Shown here: one piece after another, positions 63,232-64,000 of the stretch
Layout: every line of letters starts with the position of its first letter
Position numbering within the stretch: the stretch's first letter is position 1
NCBI RefSeq assembly: GCF_002834385.1
Contig: NZ_PITQ01000011.1
Coordinates: 1-64,000, forward strand
DNA: 64,000 nucleotides
Reading direction: 5' to 3'
Origin: Rahnella sp. AA
GTDB lineage: Bacteria; Pseudomonadota; Gammaproteobacteria; Enterobacterales; Enterobacteriaceae
Made by a program: the position numbers and the translations under genes
The notes under the pieces: generated by a model
Databases searched by the model: none
Seen by the model: only the letters and a program-made list of their open reading frames with translations
Told to the model about the DNA's origin: nothing

Positions 63232-64000
63232 TCACGACAATTGTTTCTGCGGACGGCGATATGCCCAGACCATCATAATCAGGCCAATGACCACCATCGG
63301 GATGGACAGAACCTGTCCCATACTGATGATCCCATCAAACAGACCCAGCTGCGCATCCGGCTGACGGAAATGTTCGACAATGATGCGGAATAAGCCGTAG
63401 CCAATCAGAAACAGGCCCGACACCGCACCCATTGGGCGTGATTTGCGAATAAAGACGTTCAGGATGATGAACAGCACGATGCCTTCAAGCAGCAATTCAT
63501 ACAGCTGCGAAGGGTGGCGTGGCAACACGCCGTACTGATTCAGCAATGGCTGCCATTTAGGGTCAGCGGCGGCGATTGCGATATCTTCCTGACGTGAGCC
63601 GGGGAACAGCATCGCCCAAGGCACATCGGTGGTCACGCGGCCCCAGAGTTCACCGTTAATGAAGTTGCCCAGACGTCCTGCACCCAGACCAAACGGGATC
63701 AGCGGAGCAATGAAATCGGAAACCTGGAAGAAATTACGCTTAGTGCGGCGGGCGAATATCAGCATCACGACGATCACACCGATCAGGCCGCCATGGAAGG
63801 ACATACCGCCGTCCCACACTTTGAACAGATACAGCGGGTTATCGAGGAACAGTGGCAGGTTGTAGAAGAAAACGTAGCCGATACGGCCACCAAGAAACAC
63901 GCCGAGGAAACCGGCATACAGTAAATTCTCAACTTCATCTTTTGTCCAGCCGCTGCCTGGCTTGTTGGCACGGCGCACCGCCAGCCACATTGCGAAGACA
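63232..64000 (-). CDS. lgt: Phosphatidylglycerol-prolipoprotein diacylglyceryl transferase (5' end beyond window)
   Basis: Inner-membrane enzyme that transfers diacylglycerol to the lipobox cysteine of prolipoproteins. The frame is open to the window edge. The visible part starts near family residue 37 and runs to the stop, with several transmembrane segments, the Lgt signature [18 protein letters not shown] and the conserved [26 protein letters not shown] region (named by its ends). Roughly 35-40 N-terminal residues are missing. It is required by the lipoproteins encoded elsewhere in this window (MetQ, RcsF, NlpE, MltA). Confidence 0.96.
   Translation of the reverse strand, partial: VFAMWLAVRRANKPGSGWTKDEVENLLYAGFLGVFLGGRIGYVFFYNLPLFLDNPLYLFKVWDGGMSFHGGLIGVIVVMLIFARRTKRNFFQVSDFIAPLIPFGLGAGRLGNFINGELWGRVTTDVPWAMLFPGSRQEDIAIAAADPKWQPLLNQYGVLPRHPSQLYELLLEGIVLFIILNVFIRKSRPMGAVSGLFLIGYGLFRIIVEHFRQPDAQLGLFDGIISMGQVLSIPMVVIGLIMMVWAYRRPQKQLS

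Overview
The window is ordinary, dense chromosome from a gamma-proteobacterium of the order Enterobacterales. Almost every protein can be recognised from its Escherichia coli counterpart, often at identical length. The presence of a c-type cytochrome beside rof/tilS, a MFS transporter beside csrB, and the joining of two blocks that lie far apart in E. coli fit a Yersinia/Serratia/Rahnella-like member (Yersiniaceae) better than Escherichia. That placement is inference from gene content and order only. I see no prophage, insertion sequence, CRISPR array or toxin-antitoxin module.

Layout. 0-0.2 kb: promoters P1 and the -35 of P2 of a ribosomal RNA operon that leaves the window on the minus strand. 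0.2-3.5 kb: gmhB and, divergently, metNIQ (methionine ABC importer) behind tandem MetJ boxes. 3.7-9.1 kb: rcsF-trmO-proS, nlpE, arfB, yaeQ, yaeP-rof. 9.2-13.5 kb: a cytochrome c, tilS, yaeR, ldcC. 13.7-33.5 kb: a long minus-strand macromolecular block, accA-dnaE-rnhB-lpxB-lpxA-fabZ-lpxD-skp-bamA-rseP-cdsA-uppS-dxr-frr-pyrH-tsf-rpsB, which links lipid A, phospholipid, isoprenoid/undecaprenyl, outer-membrane assembly and translation genes. 33.8-38.8 kb: map, glnD, dapD, yaeH on the plus strand.

At about 38.87 kb the order jumps from the E. coli 4-minute region to its 63-minute region. 38.9-41.9 kb: yqcA, truC, yqcC and a MFS transporter. 41.97-42.5 kb: the CsrB regulatory RNA with UvrY-type palindromes upstream. 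42.6-49.1 kb: syd, queF, ppnN, xni, rlmM, ygdD, gcvA. 49.2-49.4 kb: the GcvB small RNA, divergent from gcvA. 49.5-53.5 kb: a YgdI-like lipoprotein, csdA-csdE, tcdA, mltA. 53.75-54.12 kb: three identical initiator tRNA genes. 54.2-64 kb: amiC, argA behind tandem ARG boxes, ptrA, four overlapping prepilin-like genes (ppdA, ppdB, ygdB, ppdC), thyA and the start-less end of lgt.

The most noteworthy observation is an absence. In E. coli and relatives ptrA sits inside recC-ptrA-recB-recD, between ppdC and argA. Here ptrA is kept, but recD, recB and recC are all missing from their conserved places, with clean intergenic junctions and a bidirectional terminator where recD and recB would be. Other points worth a look are a terminator-like RNA structure directly in front of the MFS gene, a triple-nested stem-loop between queF and ppnN, and an unexplained long perfect hairpin after gcvB.
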